From NCBI GenBank assembly GCA_946567425.1, contig CAMNXF010000006.1:62001-126000 (forward strand): a stretch of DNA of 64,000 bases. Reading direction: 5' to 3'. Position 1 is the stretch's first letter, and the number at the start of each line of letters is the position of its first letter. A model generated the notes under the pieces. That model had not been told where the DNA came from. It made no database searches and saw only the letters and a list, made by a program, of their open reading frames with translations. This stretch comes from an uncultured Clostridia bacterium (GTDB taxonomy: Bacteria; Bacillota; Clostridia; Oscillospirales; Ruminococcaceae). The position numbers and the translations under genes are program-made. This document shows, in pieces, positions 41,878-51,144 of the stretch.

Positions 41878-41934
41878 ATGTCCTTTGTAAAAGGAAATAA
41901 AGCGACTTTAAGAGGCGGTAGTCCTCTTGTATAA
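41878..41934 (+). CDS. Possible 18-residue peptide
   Basis: ATG 41878 is preceded by AAGGGAGG, one of the best ribosome binding sites in the patch, and encodes MSFVKGNKATLRGGSPLV before TAA. A peptide or leader function is possible; the short length makes chance occurrence a real alternative. Confidence 0.3.
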   Translation: MSFVKGNKATLRGGSPLV

Positions 41935-42090
41935 ATCTATCTCTTTCGCCATTATAGCACATACGTTATGATTTTTTAAGATGTTTAGAGAAATTCTTCC
42001 GGTTTTTTGTGAATTTCTTGTGGTAATCTGCCAAAAACTGCAGAAATCACATATTTACAATGCATATTGAACAAAAATTATATGTATATC

Positions 42091-42119
42091 TTGACAAATG
42101 TGCATTTATCGACTATAAT
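42091..42119 (+). promoter_or_regulatory. Sigma-A promoter for the chemoreceptor gene
   Basis: TTGACA (42091-42096), 17 bases, TATAAT (42114-42119). Confidence 0.85.
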
Positions 42120-42153
42120 TGATTTATGACAAAAATTTAAGGAGTGACTGTAC

Positions 42154-44115
42154 TTGAAAATCAGATCCATACGCAGCCGTATAATGCAACTTACGCTGCT
42201 GCTGTCGCTTATACCGCTGCTGGTCGTAATGCTTTTCTGTATCTTTTCGAGCTATTTTTCCGCGATAAATACTTCGAAAAAGGACATGGGAATTATGGCG
42301 GAGCTTGCCGCCGAGTATGTCGAGTGGGAATTCAACACCTATATCGCCTATGCCGAATCTGCGGGATCGAACCTTACACTGTCCAATCCGTCATCAAGCG
42401 ACGAAAGAAAGCTGGAGGTCATAAATCAGCTTGCCGCGCAAAACGGACTGAAACGCGGAAACCTGATCAAAGCCGACGGCACGGAGATAACCGACGGCAA
42501 TGATTTCTCCGACCGCGGATATTTTAAGGAGGCAATGAACGGCAAAACGTGCGTTTACAACCCGACTATTTCCAGACTCACAAACGAGATAATTCAGATA
42601 GTTGCCGCGCCCCTTTGGGAGGGCGGCGAATACGGCTCAACGCCGATAGGCTGCGCATATTTCATTGCCAATGACGATTTTATGAACGAGATCATGCGCA
42701 AGATCAACATAAGCGACAATTGCTACGCTTTTTTGGTTGACAGCGACGGAAATATTGCCGCGCACGTCAATTCCGAAAACGTTCTCAATGACGAGGTCAA
42801 GGAAACGATAATCGGCAATCTCGGCGATACATACACCGCTATGCGGGAGGGAAAAACAGGACTGGATACCCGTACCAAGAACGGCGTAACCATGCTTGTT
42901 GCCTATACTCCGATTGACAATGTCAAAGGCTGGTCGCTGGCGATCGTTGCGCCGCAGGGAGACTTCCTCCGCACAACCGATCTGACCATAGCCGTTGTCG
43001 TATTCCTGTTTCTGCTTGCGGCAGTCATTGCGGTACTGCGTTCTATGGTCGTTGCGAAACGTATTGTCAAGCCAATTCAGCTTTGTGCGGACAGGCTGAC
43101 AAGTCTTTCTCAGGGCGACTTGTCCTCGCCCGTTCCCGATATCCGCACAAAGGACGAGACGATTATCCTCGCCAACGCGACAAACACGCTTGTCACAAGT
43201 ATGAGCAGCATAATCGGCGACACGAATTATCTGCTTTCGGAAATGGCAGCGGGGAATTTCGCGATAGAGTCAAAGGCGGGAGTGGACGCATACAAGGGAG
43301 ATTTTGGCGAGCTTATTACGGCTATACGGACGATCCACGACGAACTACGCAGCGTTCTGCGGCAAATAATAGGCTCCGCAAAAGAGGTCTCCAACAGCGC
43401 AGATCAGGTATCTAACGGCGCGCAGACGCTCTCGCAAAGCTCCGTGCAGCAGGCGGCGTCCATTGAGGAACTTAACGCGACCATTCACAACATTTCGGAC
43501 AAGGTCACCGAGACTACCGGAAGCTGCGAAGAGGGAAGCGGTCTCGTCGCGAAAACGGCTGAGCACGTTGAGACGGCGGTTTCGGAAATGGAAAATCTCC
43601 GTTCCGCTATGGACGATATTTCTGCCGCGTCAAACGAGATTGACAATATTATAAAGACGATAGAGGACATTGCGTTCCAAACGAATATCCTCGCGCTCAA
43701 CGCGGCTATCGAGGCGGCGCGCGCGGGCGCTGCGGGCAAGGGCTTCGCGGTCGTCGCGGACGAGGTCCGCAATCTCGCGACTAAATCCGCCGAGGCAGCT
43801 CACGATACAACGGAGCTTATCGGGCGCACGATCGCCGCCGTCGACAACGGCAACATGATTGCCGAAAAGACCTATGCCTCCGTTAAGGGCGTATCGGAGC
43901 TTACCGAAAACGTCGAGCAGATCGTTTCAAAGATCGCTGCCGCTTCCGAGGAACAAGCGGGTATGATAAAGGATATAACAGCGGGATTTGATGAGATCTC
44001 CGCTGCTATAAACACAGGCTCCTCCACTGCCGAGGAAAACACGCAGACTTCCGCGTCGCTGAACGAGGAGGCAAGAACGCTCAATGAAATGGTGAGCCGT
44101 TTCAGACTGGAGTGA
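42154..44115 (+). CDS. Methyl-accepting chemotaxis protein with Cache sensor
   Basis: 653 residues. A first membrane helix ([19 protein letters not shown]), an extracellular double-Cache sensor (about 40-285; [25 protein letters not shown] is typical), a second helix ([19 protein letters not shown]), a HAMP region, then the signalling coiled coil with the invariant tip [20 protein letters not shown] and [15 protein letters not shown]. Ligands of such sensors are mostly amino acids or organic acids. TTG start with AAGGAG. No che or flagellar genes are in the window, so it may feed a non-motility pathway or a distant cluster. Confidence 0.95.
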   Translation: MKIRSIRSRIMQLTLLLSLIPLLVVMLFCIFSSYFSAINTSKKDMGIMAELAAEYVEWEFNTYIAYAESAGSNLTLSNPSSSDERKLEVINQLAAQNGLKRGNLIKADGTEITDGNDFSDRGYFKEAMNGKTCVYNPTISRLTNEIIQIVAAPLWEGGEYGSTPIGCAYFIANDDFMNEIMRKINISDNCYAFLVDSDGNIAAHVNSENVLNDEVKETIIGNLGDTYTAMREGKTGLDTRTKNGVTMLVAYTPIDNVKGWSLAIVAPQGDFLRTTDLTIAVVVFLFLLAAVIAVLRSMVVAKRIVKPIQLCADRLTSLSQGDLSSPVPDIRTKDETIILANATNTLVTSMSSIIGDTNYLLSEMAAGNFAIESKAGVDAYKGDFGELITAIRTIHDELRSVLRQIIGSAKEVSNSADQVSNGAQTLSQSSVQQAASIEELNATIHNISDKVTETTGSCEEGSGLVAKTAEHVETAVSEMENLRSAMDDISAASNEIDNIIKTIEDIAFQTNILALNAAIEAARAGAAGKGFAVVADEVRNLATKSAEAAHDTTELIGRTIAAVDNGNMIAEKTYASVKGVSELTENVEQIVSKIAAASEEQAGMIKDITAGFDEISAAINTGSSTAEENTQTSASLNEEARTLNEMVSRFRLE

Positions 44116-44127
44116 TATCGCATATTT

Positions 44128-44147
44128 GCCGCGCCGCTTGGCGCGGC
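44128..44147 (+). terminator. Terminator of the chemoreceptor gene
   Basis: GCCGCGCC (44128-44135), GCTT, GGCGCGGC (44140-44147), TTTTT. Confidence 0.9.
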
Positions 44148-44187
44148 TTTTTGTCGGAAAAAAATTTACTGTTTTTTAAAATACCTA

Positions 44188-44216
44188 TTGACAAAAGAGG
44201 AGTTGTGATGTATAAT
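44188..44216 (+). promoter_or_regulatory. Sigma-A promoter for the glycosyltransferase gene
   Basis: TTGACA (44188-44193), 17 bases, TATAAT (44211-44216). Confidence 0.85.
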
Positions 44217-44316
44217 AATTGTACTATTTGAAATGGTACAATCGGACTGTTTGATTTTTTTATTTACGACATTAAAGTATGTGGCTAATTTTTTAACATT
44301 CGGGTGGATAAAATTT

Positions 44317-45294
44317 ATGAAATTTCAAAACAGCATTCCCGACGTGAGCATTATCGTTCCCGTCTATAACGTCGAAAAGTATGTGGAAAAGTGCCTGTTA
44401 TCGCTATTGGCTCAGAACTGCGGCTGTTCTTACGAGATTATTGTCGTTGACGACGGCTCAGAGGACGGCTCGTCGGCGATAGTTGACCGTATAGCGGAAG
44501 GCTCGGATATTATCCGCGTTTTCCGCCGGCCGAACGCGGGGCTGTCCGCGGCGCGTAACATGGGGCTTTCTTATGCGCGGGGAAAGTATGTTATCTTTGT
44601 AGATTCCGACGATTACGTTGAAACGAATTACATTTCCGCGCTGTATCATGCCGCAGAGGATAACGATGTGCAAATCGCCTGCTGCAATTACCGCCGCGTA
44701 AACGATGAGGGAACGGTCAGCGTCGGCTGTTTCCTTAAGCACAGAAGCGGCGTTTTTTCCTCGGAGCTGATGCTAGGCGACCTGCTGGAGGATATTACCG
44801 TGCGCGGATATGTGTGGAACAAGATATTTTTGCGTTCGCTGTTTATGGATAACGGCATCGAGTTTCCCGTCGGAATGACATTCGAGGATGTTTCCGTAAT
44901 GCCGAAGCTGTTTCGGCGCGCGGAGAAGATCGCCGTTATTAAGGACGAGCTGTACAATTACGTCAGCCACAAGGGGAGCATTACAGGATCTATAAAGTCC
45001 GCGAGCGTCGAGGACTATGTCCGCGCTTACGGCGAGATAAGGCGCTTTCTAGAGGAGGAGAACATTTATAAGGACTACAAAAATATCTTCAAGGGTCTGG
45101 GGAGAAAGACCGCCGCAACGATATTCGTAATGCTGCTGCGCTGCAAGTCCAACGAGCCGCGGCTTGACGTTCTCAAAACCTACGGGCGGTTGTCGGGGCG
45201 CCTCAAATTCTATTCGGGAAACGGATTTTATGTTCTTCGTCCCGATCTGTTAAAGGGCGCAAAACGTTACGTCACCAAGAGTAACCGCATTTAA
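44317..45294 (+). CDS. Family 2 glycosyltransferase
   Basis: A GT-A fold enzyme: VSIIVPVYNVEKYVEKCLLSL at the N-terminus, EIIVVDDGSEDGS (nucleotide-sugar Asp), RRPNAGLSAARNMGLSYARG, and IFVDSDDYVE (DxD metal site). The C-terminal third is helical, as in capsule and wall-glycan transferases of the WcaA/EpsJ kind. No membrane span, so it acts at the cytoplasmic face. ATG 44317 lines up with the family start; an earlier in-frame ATG (44233) would add an unusual hydrophobic leader. Single gene, donor and acceptor unknown. Confidence 0.9.
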   Translation: MKFQNSIPDVSIIVPVYNVEKYVEKCLLSLLAQNCGCSYEIIVVDDGSEDGSSAIVDRIAEGSDIIRVFRRPNAGLSAARNMGLSYARGKYVIFVDSDDYVETNYISALYHAAEDNDVQIACCNYRRVNDEGTVSVGCFLKHRSGVFSSELMLGDLLEDITVRGYVWNKIFLRSLFMDNGIEFPVGMTFEDVSVMPKLFRRAEKIAVIKDELYNYVSHKGSITGSIKSASVEDYVRAYGEIRRFLEEENIYKDYKNIFKGLGRKTAATIFVMLLRCKSNEPRLDVLKTYGRLSGRLKFYSGNGFYVLRPDLLKGAKRYVTKSNRI

Positions 45295-45383
45295 AGTCCG
45301 CTTATCTTGATTTAACCGGACAGAAAATGTCGGGAAAATAATTGCCGTTTGTGATAGAATATTCACAGACGGGAGGGAACGTA

Positions 45384-46250
45384 ATGGATTGGACAAGGAG
45401 CTTTCAGCGCTCGATAGACTACATCGAGAAAAATATCACAGAACCGCTCGATATCAATGATATAGCGCGTCTGATGAATATTTCCCCGTTCTACTATCAG
45501 AAGATATTCTCTATAATATGCGGCTTTTCGGTCGGCGAGTATATCCGCAGCCGCCGGCTCGCGCTTGCGGGCGGCGAGCTGGCTCGTTCGGACGGGAAAG
45601 TCATCGAGATCGCGCTGAAATACGGCTACGACACACCCGAGGGCTTTGCGCGCGCGTTCGTGAAATTTCACGGAGTTTCACCCTCGGCGGCGAAAAAGGG
45701 CGCTCCGATACGATCCTACGCACGTCTTTCCGTCGCTATTACAATGAAAGGCGGTAGTGTTATGGACTACAAAGTGGTAAAAAAAGAGGCTTTCAAGGTC
45801 ATTGAGAAAAAGATCGTCTGCTCGGTAAACGGCGACAGCAACAATGAGATCCCCGCGTTCTGGGATCGCTGTCACGCGGACGGCACGGTCAAAAGGCTGT
45901 TGGAGCTGACCTCCGATAAGACGGATATTTTCGGTATCTGCTATGCGCACACGCAGGAGAAAGCTCAGACGTTCGATTACTCGATAGCTGCGAAAGTCGA
46001 CGGAAGCGCCGACGTGCCCGAGGGCTTTTCGGCGAACGTTATTCCCGCACGGACGTGGGTGGTATTTGAGTGCAAGGGAGCGATGCCCGACGCTGTTCAG
46101 CGGCTCTGGCACAGAATATGCACGGAGTTTTTCCCGTCGTCGCAGTACGAGCCGACGTATGAAATGGATATTGAGGCGTACAAGGACGGCGACATGACTT
46201 CGCCCGATTACCGCAGCGAGATATGGGTTCCCGTAAAGGATAAAACGTAA
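45384..46250 (+). CDS. AraC-type regulator with GyrI-like effector domain
   Basis: ATG 45384 has GGGAGGG upstream. Residues 1-110 are an AraC DNA-binding pair of helix-turn-helices: SFQRSIDYIEKNITEPLDINDIARLMNISPFYYQKIF and IEIALKYGYDTPEGFARAFVKFHGVSPSAAKK. From about residue 125 (MDYKVVKKEAFKVIEKK) to the end is a GyrI-like/BacTR effector-binding domain, ending YEMDIEAYKDGD and SEIWVPVK. Such fused proteins (Rob/SoxS-like order) respond to amphipathic compounds. The target is not evident. Confidence 0.9.
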   Translation: MDWTRSFQRSIDYIEKNITEPLDINDIARLMNISPFYYQKIFSIICGFSVGEYIRSRRLALAGGELARSDGKVIEIALKYGYDTPEGFARAFVKFHGVSPSAAKKGAPIRSYARLSVAITMKGGSVMDYKVVKKEAFKVIEKKIVCSVNGDSNNEIPAFWDRCHADGTVKRLLELTSDKTDIFGICYAHTQEKAQTFDYSIAAKVDGSADVPEGFSANVIPARTWVVFECKGAMPDAVQRLWHRICTEFFPSSQYEPTYEMDIEAYKDGDMTSPDYRSEIWVPVKDKT

Positions 46251-46254
46251 CTAA

Positions 46255-46281
46255 AAAGCGCGTCTCAAAAAGACGCGCTTT
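46255..46281. terminator. Bidirectional terminator between the AraC gene and thiW
   Basis: AAAGCGCGTCT (46255-46265), CAAAA, AGACGCGCTTT (46271-46281). Confidence 0.85.
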
Positions 46282-46285
46282 AAAT

Positions 46286-46834
46286 TTATACCTTTGACGG
46301 ACTTTTCTTCTCTGTGTCGAACAGCTTGTCAAGTGTCTTAACGCGTTTCAGCGCGGTAACGAGCACCGCCGCGACCGCCGTGCCGACAACACACGAAACG
46401 AAAAACGGAAACACGAACCCGAACAGCGTCGCCTGTTCGTTACCCATTATCAGGAACGCTATCGGGTAGGCGAGCATACCGCCGAGCACCGACGTTCCGA
46501 AAAGCTCCCCGAGATACGCGCACGGCAGGCGGACGTACTGCGGTCTGCCCTTAAGTATCCAATGGTACATAGCGCCTGACAAAAACGCTCCGACCATTGA
46601 CCCCGGGAACGCCAGCGGCGAGCCGAGCGCCGTAATGTTGCGTATCAGCGCCGCGCAGAAGCCTGCGCCCATAGCCCACCACGGTCCCAAGTACACGCCC
46701 GCGATGATGTTCACCATGTGCTGTATGGGTGAGCATTTCGCTCCCAGAAACGGGAACGAAAACAGCGACCCCACGACCGCCAGCGCCGTAAGAAACGCTG
46801 CCATACAGAGCTTTCGTACATTTGTGTTTTTCAT
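46286..46834 (-). CDS. thiW: ThiW, ECF transporter substrate-binding subunit for a thiamine precursor
   Basis: 182 residues, several membrane helices: KLCMAAFLTALAVVGSLFSFPFLGAKCSPIQHMVNIIAGVYLGPWWAMGAGFC and later AYPIAFLIMG. The PIQHMVN and GPWWAMGAGF stretches are ThiW hallmarks. ThiW is the S-component of an energy-coupling-factor importer for the thiazole moiety (hydroxyethylthiazole); it needs EcfAA'T encoded elsewhere. ATG 46834 with AGGAGGT is preferred to the long open extension upstream. It is the last gene of the leftward thiamine-linked set but is separated from the rest by a 330-base structured leader. Confidence 0.88.
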   Translation of the reverse strand: MKNTNVRKLCMAAFLTALAVVGSLFSFPFLGAKCSPIQHMVNIIAGVYLGPWWAMGAGFCAALIRNITALGSPLAFPGSMVGAFLSGAMYHWILKGRPQYVRLPCAYLGELFGTSVLGGMLAYPIAFLIMGNEQATLFGFVFPFFVSCVVGTAVAAVLVTALKRVKTLDKLFDTEKKSPSKV

Positions 46835-46855
46835 AATGATACCTCCTATTTTAAA

Positions 46856-47160
46856 GCAAGTTGCGAAACGGCTCTGATACTTAGTTGCGTTTTGTATCAG
46901 CGCTGCAAATGGCTTTCGCAGCTTGCTCCGCGCGGCAATATTTTCAGCCGCGCACTGCGTTACGTACAGAGTTATCCCCGTCCGTCGGTCGATACTCAGA
47001 AGTATCCTCTCACCGTAAAACATACGTTCCCTCGCTGAAAATATCACCGCTGCGGCGCTCCCCGCGCGGCGTGTATCATATCGGAGCATTGCTCCGCTGT
47101 TACCTTGTTAAACCGACTTCCGCTTATTTCGGCGGCATTATCGGTTTTTGGATTTTTCAA
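46856..47160 (-). promoter_or_regulatory. Structured leader before thiW
   Basis: This 330-base gap carries no gene but much structure. The arms 46856-46868 and 46914-46926 are complementary over 13 positions (one G-U in RNA) and enclose a second stem, CTGATAC (46874-46880) with GTATCAG (46894-46900): a 71-base hairpin ending about 9 bases before the thiW ribosome binding site. Further hairpins are GCGCGGC/GCCGCGC (46930-46953) and GATACT/AGTATC (46991-47006). It does not match the TPP riboswitch seen at 53.9 kb. It may control thiW translation or stability. Confidence 0.5.
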
Positions 47161-47164
47161 GTGC

Positions 47165-47776
47165 TCATTGTTTTTTTCCGCTGTTAAAATGTATAAACGA
47201 CAATATACCTATCGGCAGAAAATATATACACCACAACACAAGCGCAATTACACCGCCGATGCTTGTGCCGCCGTCGGACATTCCTCTGAAAATGCTCGTC
47301 ATAGGCATTATAAAGCAACCGATGAAAAATGCCCCGTGTATTATCATAAGAGACTTCAGCCATTTGTCCGCCTTGCTTTTCACCTTGACTGTCAAGCCGA
47401 TGAAAAATGTGGAAAGCGACATCATTCCGTATCCGAGCAGATCATAGCTGAAAATCAGTCCGCCGCGTTTGAAATCAAGTATCTTTAACGCCTGTTCGTT
47501 CAGACCGTCCAGTCGGACGCTTGTCGTCTGCGCAAAATATACAAGAAAGATCAGCACGGCGTATATTGCGGAAAAGATCATTCCGACGTTTGCCGCGACT
47601 TTATGATCTTCGCCGCTTTCGTGGTGAAATCCCGCCGTCATCATAATATATCCGATCGCCAAAAACATACATACAACGTATGAGCCGAAGCTGAGATCGG
47701 TTATTAAGCACACTGCAAAAAGAAAAACAGAAACGGTAACGACAGCCGCGCCGATCTTTGATATTTTACGATTCAT
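47165..47776 (-). CDS. Six-helix membrane protein of unknown function
   Basis: 203 residues with about six membrane spans (AAVVTVSVFLFAVCLI, VVCMFLAIGYIMMTA, VGMIFSAIYAVLIFLVYFA and others) and few charged loops. No recognised motif. ATG 47776 has GGAGA upstream and lies 17 bases after thiC, so it is co-transcribed. A link to thiamine uptake is possible by position only. Confidence 0.65.
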   Translation of the reverse strand: MNRKISKIGAAVVTVSVFLFAVCLITDLSFGSYVVCMFLAIGYIMMTAGFHHESGEDHKVAANVGMIFSAIYAVLIFLVYFAQTTSVRLDGLNEQALKILDFKRGGLIFSYDLLGYGMMSLSTFFIGLTVKVKSKADKWLKSLMIIHGAFFIGCFIMPMTSIFRGMSDGGTSIGGVIALVLWCIYFLPIGILSFIHFNSGKKQ

Positions 47777-47792
47777 CAACGTTTCTCCTGTC

Positions 47793-49106
47793 TTACTTCT
47801 CGGAGCAGAATTTGACCTCCTTGCCCTCGAGTATCATGTTTGTGGTGCGGACCGCGCACATCTTGCCGCACATGGAGCAGGTGTGACGGTCGGCGGGGGG
47901 GGTGCTCTCGAAATAGGCGCGCGCCTTTTCGGGGTCTATGGCTATCTCGAACATACGCTCCCAGTCTACCGCGTGACGAGCCTCCGCCATTTTGTTGTCG
48001 ATGTCGCGCGCGTGAGGAACGCCCTTTGCGATATCGGCGGCGTGAGCGGCTATCTTGCTCGCGATAATGCCCTCTTTAACGTCCGAAAGATCGGGCAGTC
48101 GCAAATGCTCGGCGGGAGTGACGTAGCAAAGGAAGTCAGCGCCAGAGGCTGCCGCGATAGCGCCGCCGATAGCCGAAGTGATATGATCGTACCCGGGGGC
48201 GATATCTGTGACCAGCGGACCGAGAACGTAGAACGGCGCGTTGTGGCAGATACGCTTCTGGAGCTGCATATTCGCGGCGATCTCGTTCATCGCCATGTGC
48301 CCGGGACCCTCGACCATTACTTGAACGTCCCTTGCCCAAGCGCGTTCGGTGAGCGCTCCAAGCTCGATAAGCTCCGAAATCTGCCCCGAGTCGGTGCTGT
48401 CGTCAATACAGCCGGGGCGCAGCGCGTCGCCGAGCGAGATAGTCACGTCGTATTCGCGGAGAATTTCAAGCACCTCGTCGTAATGCTCGTAGAACGGGTT
48501 CTCGTTGCCCGTCATCATCATCCAAGCGAACAGCAGCGAGCCGCCGCGCGACACGATATTCATCTTGCGCGGATCGCGGCGGAAAGCCTCAACGGCGCGG
48601 CGGTTTATTCCCGCGTGGATCGTCATAAAATCCACACCCTCCTCCGCGTGAGCGCGGACAACCTTCAGGAAATCCTCGGCGGTAATTTCAAGCAGATCCT
48701 TTTCGAGATAGCCGATAGCGTCGTACATGGGAACAGTGCCTATCATAGCGGGCGATCTCGCGATAAGCTCACTGCGGAACGTGTTGGTTTTGCCGTAGTT
48801 AGACAAATCCATAATTGCCTCCGCGCCAAATTTTATCGACATATCGACCTTCTGCATTTCGAGGCCGTAATCCTTTGCGTCGCCCGAAATGCCTAGGTTG
48901 ACGTTTATTTTCGTGCGCAGTCCGCTGCCGATGCCCTCCGCCGAAAGCTCGGTGTGGTTAACGTTCGCGGGTATGCAGACGCAGCCCTCCGCAACCCTGG
49001 AGCGGATATTCTCCGCGTCCGTATATTCCTTTTCGGCGACGGTTTTCATTTCGGGGGTGATTATTCCTTTTTTCGCCGCTTCCATTTGGGTCTTGTATTC
49101 TCTCAT
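47793..49106 (-). CDS. thiC: Phosphomethylpyrimidine synthase
   Basis: ThiC rearranges aminoimidazole ribotide to HMP phosphate, the pyrimidine half of thiamine, by radical SAM chemistry. The C-terminal cluster motif [11 protein letters not shown] (CxxCxxxxC) binds the 4Fe-4S. Also seen: [23 protein letters not shown]-like [59 protein letters not shown] and [14 protein letters not shown]. 437 residues is the short anaerobe form. It is the tenth gene of the riboswitch operon starting with thiD. Confidence 0.97.
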   Translation of the reverse strand: MREYKTQMEAAKKGIITPEMKTVAEKEYTDAENIRSRVAEGCVCIPANVNHTELSAEGIGSGLRTKINVNLGISGDAKDYGLEMQKVDMSIKFGAEAIMDLSNYGKTNTFRSELIARSPAMIGTVPMYDAIGYLEKDLLEITAEDFLKVVRAHAEEGVDFMTIHAGINRRAVEAFRRDPRKMNIVSRGGSLLFAWMMMTGNENPFYEHYDEVLEILREYDVTISLGDALRPGCIDDSTDSGQISELIELGALTERAWARDVQVMVEGPGHMAMNEIAANMQLQKRICHNAPFYVLGPLVTDIAPGYDHITSAIGGAIAAASGADFLCYVTPAEHLRLPDLSDVKEGIIASKIAAHAADIAKGVPHARDIDNKMAEARHAVDWERMFEIAIDPEKARAYFESTPPADRHTCSMCGKMCAVRTTNMILEGKEVKFCSEK

Positions 49107-49121
49107 GATTCTTCCTCCGAC

Positions 49122-49499
49122 TTATTCAATGCAAAGCTCCGCATACTGCCCGTTCTGCTTTTCGTATGCGTGCTTTCCGATGAGCGCCGCGCGCAGCTCC
49201 TGCAAGTCCTCGATATCGCCGCTCGCGAATTCCTGATAGCATGCTTGAGAATCTGCGGTATTCAGTTCGGGATAGAAATCGGAGATATAGCACATAAAAT
49301 TGTCGAGTATCTCCTCAAGCGGGTACTGCGAGATTTCCGCGGCGTTCGCGCCCTCTCCGTACTCGGGCTCCTGAACGAACGACAGTGAGGTCACGTAAAC
49401 CGCTTCGCCGTTTTCCTCGGTCTTGTAAATACCCTCCTCGACAAGCGTGTAGTCCTCTCCGCCGTACTTCGGCGCTTCAAAATTCTTAATGTCTTTCAT
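49122..49499 (-). CDS. Unknown acidic protein in the thi operon
   Basis: 125 residues, strongly acidic, soluble: VSYVTSLSF-like VYVTSLSFVQEPEYGEG, then EEILDNFMCYISDFYPELNT. No known motif. It is 16 bases before thiC and 5 bases after a GNAT gene, so it is a true operon member. Confidence 0.7.
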   Translation of the reverse strand: MKDIKNFEAPKYGGEDYTLVEEGIYKTEENGEAVYVTSLSFVQEPEYGEGANAAEISQYPLEEILDNFMCYISDFYPELNTADSQACYQEFASGDIEDLQELRAALIGKHAYEKQNGQYAELCIE

Positions 49500-49503
49500 A
49501 ATG

Positions 49504-49932
49504 TTATCCTTTCAAATTCTTTTTCAAGTAATATCTGCAATGCCCCTCAGGGCAGTTTTCCAATGTGCCGAACACCTCAAAGCCGTGCTTGATATAAAAA
49601 TCCTTTGCCTGAAAATCGAACGTACTAAGATGTACAAGCGTGCAGCCGTTCTCTGCGGCGGCGCATTCGACCTCTTTCAGCAGCCTTGAGCCGAGACCGC
49701 GCCGCTGATAGTCCTCGCTTACCCAAAGCGCGTCAATATGCAGTGCGTTCCATTGATTGACCTCGGCTACACAGCCCGCTACGACTTTGCCGCTCTCGTC
49801 AGCGATCTTCTTATTTATCTCGTAATACCTGCCGTTTCGCAGCTCGGGAACCTTACGGCAGTTGCTCTCGGTCAGCCCCGAGTATATCGCGTCGATATCA
49901 CCGTCGGCGCAATCTGTTATTTTATGCCCCAT
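49504..49932 (-). CDS. GNAT-family N-acetyltransferase
   Basis: 142 residues. Core strand and acetyl-CoA loop are in HIDALWVSEDYQRRGLGSRLLKEVE (RRGLGS = Q/RxxGxG/A), with FDFQAKDFYIKHGFEVFGTLENCPEGHCRYYLKK at the end, a pattern seen in small-molecule and antibiotic-like acetyltransferases. Substrate unknown. It starts 3 bases after the PARG-like gene. Confidence 0.88.
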   Translation of the reverse strand: MGHKITDCADGDIDAIYSGLTESNCRKVPELRNGRYYEINKKIADESGKVVAGCVAEVNQWNALHIDALWVSEDYQRRGLGSRLLKEVECAAAENGCTLVHLSTFDFQAKDFYIKHGFEVFGTLENCPEGHCRYYLKKNLKG

Positions 49933-49934
49933 GG

Positions 49935-50678
49935 TTATCCTCCGTTAAACCGCCTTTCAAATTCCGTGTAGTTTCTGTTCTGCCCGGGGATCGCGAATAC
50001 CGCGAGCCTGAGCGTGCTTTTCTCCAGACGCGCTCCAAACAGCTCCGCAACCTCGGCGGGGTCCTGCCCGAACACTCCGCAGCCCCACGCGCCCAAAACG
50101 GCGGTGTCGTACTCCTGTTCCTCGGCAATGCTTATCACGAAATCTATTCGGCTCGCCAGCGCCGTCCTGTTCTCGGCACGGGTAACACCCTTTAACTTCG
50201 CAGAGCCGTAATTTGGAGCGGCACAGGTTATCACTCCGCACTCCGCGGACGCTCCACCACGCTCAAAAACTATCCTCGGTGAATAGATCGCCCTGTCCGT
50301 ATAAAGCGACCTGTTAAGACTCTTTTCGTTCTCGGCGTAAAAAGCCTCAAAGCGGCACAGCACGTTATAAAGCGTGGAATCGTGACATACAGCTTCCTCC
50401 TGCGCCCACGCGCCCGTGACAAACCCGCCGCCTGCGTGTCTGTATGAAGCGAAATTCAGCAAAACCGCTCCGGGATATTTCAGCACCGCCGCTGCGGAAT
50501 CAACGTTTATTACAACGCACTCCGCGCCGCTGCCGTTCGCACCGCCCGCGGGGTGTTTGCCGCTGCCGCCGTAGAAAACGCTGTTCTCGATCGAATACCT
50601 TATCTTTTCGCCGAAACGCTTGTCCATTTCCGCAATATGTGCTTCTGCACGTGTTATATTATCGTCTCTTTTTGACAT
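49935..50678 (-). CDS. Bacterial-type poly(ADP-ribose) glycohydrolase (TIGR02452/DUF2263)
   Basis: A macrodomain-fold protein of 247 residues with the PARG signature GGGFVTGAWAQEEAVC, containing the GGG loop and the catalytic Glu pair of QEE. Other family marks are VLLNFASYRHAGGGF, DRAIYSPRIVF, ITCAAPNYG and AVLGAWGCGVFGQDPAEVAELF. It would remove ADP-ribose chains or related modifications from proteins or nucleic acids. Why it sits in a thiamine operon is unclear; no ADP-ribosyltransferase is in the window. Confidence 0.9.
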   Translation of the reverse strand: MSKRDDNITRAEAHIAEMDKRFGEKIRYSIENSVFYGGSGKHPAGGANGSGAECVVINVDSAAAVLKYPGAVLLNFASYRHAGGGFVTGAWAQEEAVCHDSTLYNVLCRFEAFYAENEKSLNRSLYTDRAIYSPRIVFERGGASAECGVITCAAPNYGSAKLKGVTRAENRTALASRIDFVISIAEEQEYDTAVLGAWGCGVFGQDPAEVAELFGARLEKSTLRLAVFAIPGQNRNYTEFERRFNGG

Positions 50679-50690
50679 TTAAGTTCCCCT

Positions 50691-51134
50691 TCATTCAACA
50701 GTCTGTCCGCTCGGAAGTTCCATTTTGACGTGAACCACGCCCTCCTCAAGAAACTCCCCCGAGGTCGTGACAAAACCGAGTTTTCGGTAAAATCCCTCGG
50801 CATGCTTTTGCGCGTCCATTACGACCGCGCGCGAACCGAATTTTTCACGCGCCGCCTCAACGCTCCGCGCCATAAGCAGCCTGCCGTGACCCTGTCCGCG
50901 CGTTACGGTAAGCACTCTGCCGACGCGTATTTTCCCGTTGTCGGGAAAGGCGCGCAGATAAGCTATCACGCACCCGTTTTCCTCGAAAAAGCAGTGCAGG
51001 CTGTCATAGTCGACGTCGTCCTCATCAAGATAGCGTATTCCCTGTTCAAGCTGGAACACCCTCGAACGCGCTTTCAGTATTTCATATATTTCGGCGACAG
51101 TCAGCTCGTGAAAGAGCTTTGCGGCAAACGTCAT
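50691..51134 (-). CDS. ElaA-like GNAT acetyltransferase
   Basis: 147 residues with the ElaA-like N-terminus LTVAEIYEILKARSRVFQLEQGIRYLDEDDVDY and the GNAT loop RVLTVTRGQGHGRLLMARSVEAA (RGQGHG), then DAQKHAEGFYRKLGF. Cytoplasmic; substrate unknown. Spacing to neighbours is 11-13 bases. Confidence 0.88.
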   Translation of the reverse strand: MTFAAKLFHELTVAEIYEILKARSRVFQLEQGIRYLDEDDVDYDSLHCFFEENGCVIAYLRAFPDNGKIRVGRVLTVTRGQGHGRLLMARSVEAAREKFGSRAVVMDAQKHAEGFYRKLGFVTTSGEFLEEGVVHVKMELPSGQTVE

Positions 51135-51144
51135 ATTTCCTGCC

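Larger units (their letters stand above)
40990..42085. other. AT-rich patch, probably acquired
   Basis: Over about 1.1 kb the sequence is visibly much richer in A and T than the genes on both sides, with long T/A runs and almost no GC-rich codons. It holds only three very small credible ORFs (41388, 41581, 41878) and no usual housekeeping gene. No integrase, terminal repeats or duplication were found at its ends. It looks like a transferred or relic segment; composition is the only evidence. Confidence 0.6.

Noticed and set aside
46835-47089. N-terminal extension of ThiW in the open frame upstream of 46834
   Set aside because: The added 85 residues are not membrane-like, the AGGAGGT site fits ATG 46834, and the stretch is dense with RNA hairpins.
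46856-47160. Second TPP riboswitch before thiW
   Set aside because: None of the conserved TPP elements (CTGAGA-type loop, ACCTGATCTGG-like helix, GTAGGGAA) was found on the proper strand.
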